A stretch of DNA of 64,000 bases. It comes from Diphasiastrum complanatum (taxonomy: Eukaryota; Streptophyta; Lycopodiopsida; Lycopodiales; Lycopodiaceae). This document shows, piece after piece, positions 62,614 through 64,000 of the stretch (positions are counted from its first letter, which is position 1; each line of letters opens with the position of its first letter). The translations under genes were made by a program, and so were the position numbers. The stretch spans positions 35,042,525-35,106,524 of the forward strand of contig CM055093.1 of NCBI GenBank assembly GCA_029204225.1. Reading direction: 5' to 3'. Under the pieces are notes generated by a model, which ran no database searches, was not told the origin of the DNA, and was given only the letters and a program-made list of their open reading frames with translations.

Positions 62614-62627
62614 TTGACATCAGAGCC
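62614..62627 (+). other. Degenerate copia primer-binding site
   Basis: TTGACATCAGAGCC, differing from TTGGTATCAGAGCC at two positions. It precedes a 1.25-kb leader and the gag at 63874. Confidence 0.65.
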
Positions 62628-63873
62628 TCTTGGTGGCTTGATATCACCGGACAAGAACAGAGAGCTGCGAATTCACGACGGTTTGTTGGCTAGGAAGCAC
62701 AAAACTGAGTCTTTGGATATTCGTGGAATAGCTCAAAATTGTAAGAAGATTCAGAGGCAGGGGATTGTCAGCTGAATCAGAGGGCAAGCAAAAAGTGAAG
62801 CTGAAAATCTTCTGAAGGGTTGCTTGGCATGTGTGATTGGTTTGAATCCAATCGAACACCGTTTGAAGAGCGGTTTGGACAAAACATTGCCTGTTGTAGG
62901 GCGACCTCAGCAAGATAGGAGCTGCTAGTGAAAGCTCAGGGAAAGCCTGAGTAAAGCCCAATATATCCTTCTCTTCAAAGCTGCTAGGGTTTCAAAGTGC
63001 AAAATCGTGGATATCTCCTTGTAGGAGGACCTTTTTCGAGCTGTAAGTTGCTGAGGAAGGGCGCCCTAGTAAGGAGAATCAGCCTGTAAGAGGCCGTGGA
63101 AGGCCGTGGATTAGATAGAGAGCTGGATCGCGATTAGCAGCCAGAAAACCCGTGAGAAAGCCATAGCCAGGGGAGCTTGGAGAGCGAAGGAGGCAGGCAG
63201 ACCTCGCGCGTGCCCAGTCGCGCAACTACCATAGCGTTTGGAGGGGTCTAGCGCTTGCAAGGAATCCATTTCAGCGTGTTGAAGGAACCTCGACCATCGG
63301 ATCATGTCTATTGAAGATCTATGATGGAAAATGGAGAAATATAGGCCGTAGGATCAAGGGCCACCGTTGGGATGCATGTGAAAATCCCTGAAGGGGTCTG
63401 AAGTGCAAAGTGCATTGCAACTTCATTAAAAATCTTCAATCTGAAAAAATTGTTGGGTCCCAAGTTTTTGAAGGTGAAGTTTCTTCACACTGAAGAAATA
63501 GTTCAAAAACCCAAATTGCCCTTATTTTCACCTCCTTTAGCCTATTTTGGCCAAACGAAAGGCTATAGCCTCCAAACGAAGGGCATCTTGACTATACCTG
63601 CAAGTACGGTACACCAAAACAGAGTGATTTCTGTGGAGAAAGTGTTTAAAATGCATCAGAAGTGATTTCACCATTCCACTGGGCAGGTAGTTGGTAGTTG
63701 GTGACGAGAAGCATTTCGGAAAGCGACGCCAGTTTGGCTTTCAATTTGGCGAAAGAGCGGCGGGTGGCCTGGTAAGCCAAAAACTGCAGGTCATTATTTG
63801 TGATTTCTGACATTACGATTGGCTTCGGCATACGTTTTATAGCCTACAGGTGGAGTTTCAAGTCGTTTGGAGA
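62628..63873 (+). other. Leader of the right-hand copia element
   Basis: A GC-richer untranslated stretch between the primer site and the gag start. Short frames are present but none resembles a known protein. Confidence 0.45.
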
Positions 63874-64000
63874 TGGCAAACATTAATGAGGCAATTTTGG
63901 GCAATGCAAGCAAACTTGATGAGGCTTCTAACTACAACATCTAGAAATTCAAAATGAAGAGCATTTTGATGGAAAAAGAATTATGGGAGATTGTGGTAGG
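63874..64000 (+). pseudogene. Ty1/copia gag start, cut by window edge
   Basis: MANINEAILGNASKLDEASN followed by YNI, TAG, then KFKMKSILMEKELWEIV. The TAG stands where copia gag proteins have the W of the Y-x-x-W-K motif, so the frame is already broken in the window. A third gag lineage, distinct from copia A and from 61303-61728. Confidence 0.8.

Overview
The window looks like nuclear DNA of a land plant. It is AT-rich, dominated by LTR retrotransposons that use a plant-type initiator-Met tRNA primer site (TGGTATCAGAGCC), and holds one intact plant-type F-box/kelch gene most like SKIP4. I cannot fix the species. The amount of decayed Ty1/copia and Ty3/gypsy sequence fits a large, slowly purged genome such as a fern, lycophyte, bryophyte or gymnosperm, but this is inference.

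Layout. 1-8911: a decayed multi-exon host-like gene coding a ParB-like domain followed by a beta-class (motif IV before motif I) N4/N6 DNA methyltransferase domain. One exon is split by an intact, very young Ty1/copia element (copia A, 1988-8143, minus strand, TSD CAACT). 10.5-14.3 kb: a badly decayed copia element on the plus strand. 16.7-17.0 kb: a copia gag/protease scrap. 18.2-20.6 and 35.3-36.6 kb: two diverged copies of one interspersed repeat. 23.7-24.8 kb: the F-box/kelch gene, the only intact cellular gene seen. 29.6-30.8 kb: a 1.1-kb miniature LTR element carrying a scrap of gypsy integrase. 34.3-34.9 kb: a short tandem array. 38.6-44.0 kb: copia B, the same family as A in the opposite orientation, with its integrase deleted and inserted exactly in the primer-binding site of an older copia element. 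44.9-45.5 kb: a second miniature LTR structure. 45.7-47.3 kb: LTR and RT remnants of other copia elements. 48.6-54.2 kb: a decayed Ty3/gypsy element on the minus strand with a 218-bp GA microsatellite in its integrase and a SWIM zinc-finger coding segment lying between its gag-like and RT parts. 54.6-56.0 kb: a small non-autonomous LTR element. 56-61.3 kb: LTR-like sequence, a 0.52-kb direct repeat pair and 2.6 kb of unusual GCGGT-rich and GGTTGAGAT-type degenerate repeats. 61.3-64.0 kb: two head-to-head copia 5' ends.

Apart from the F-box gene nothing here appears to work as a cellular pathway. The most interesting object is the ParB-methyltransferase gene fossil. This bacterial or phage-like domain combination sits in what looks like intron-containing plant DNA, is visibly degenerate, and can be read straight across the copia insertion.
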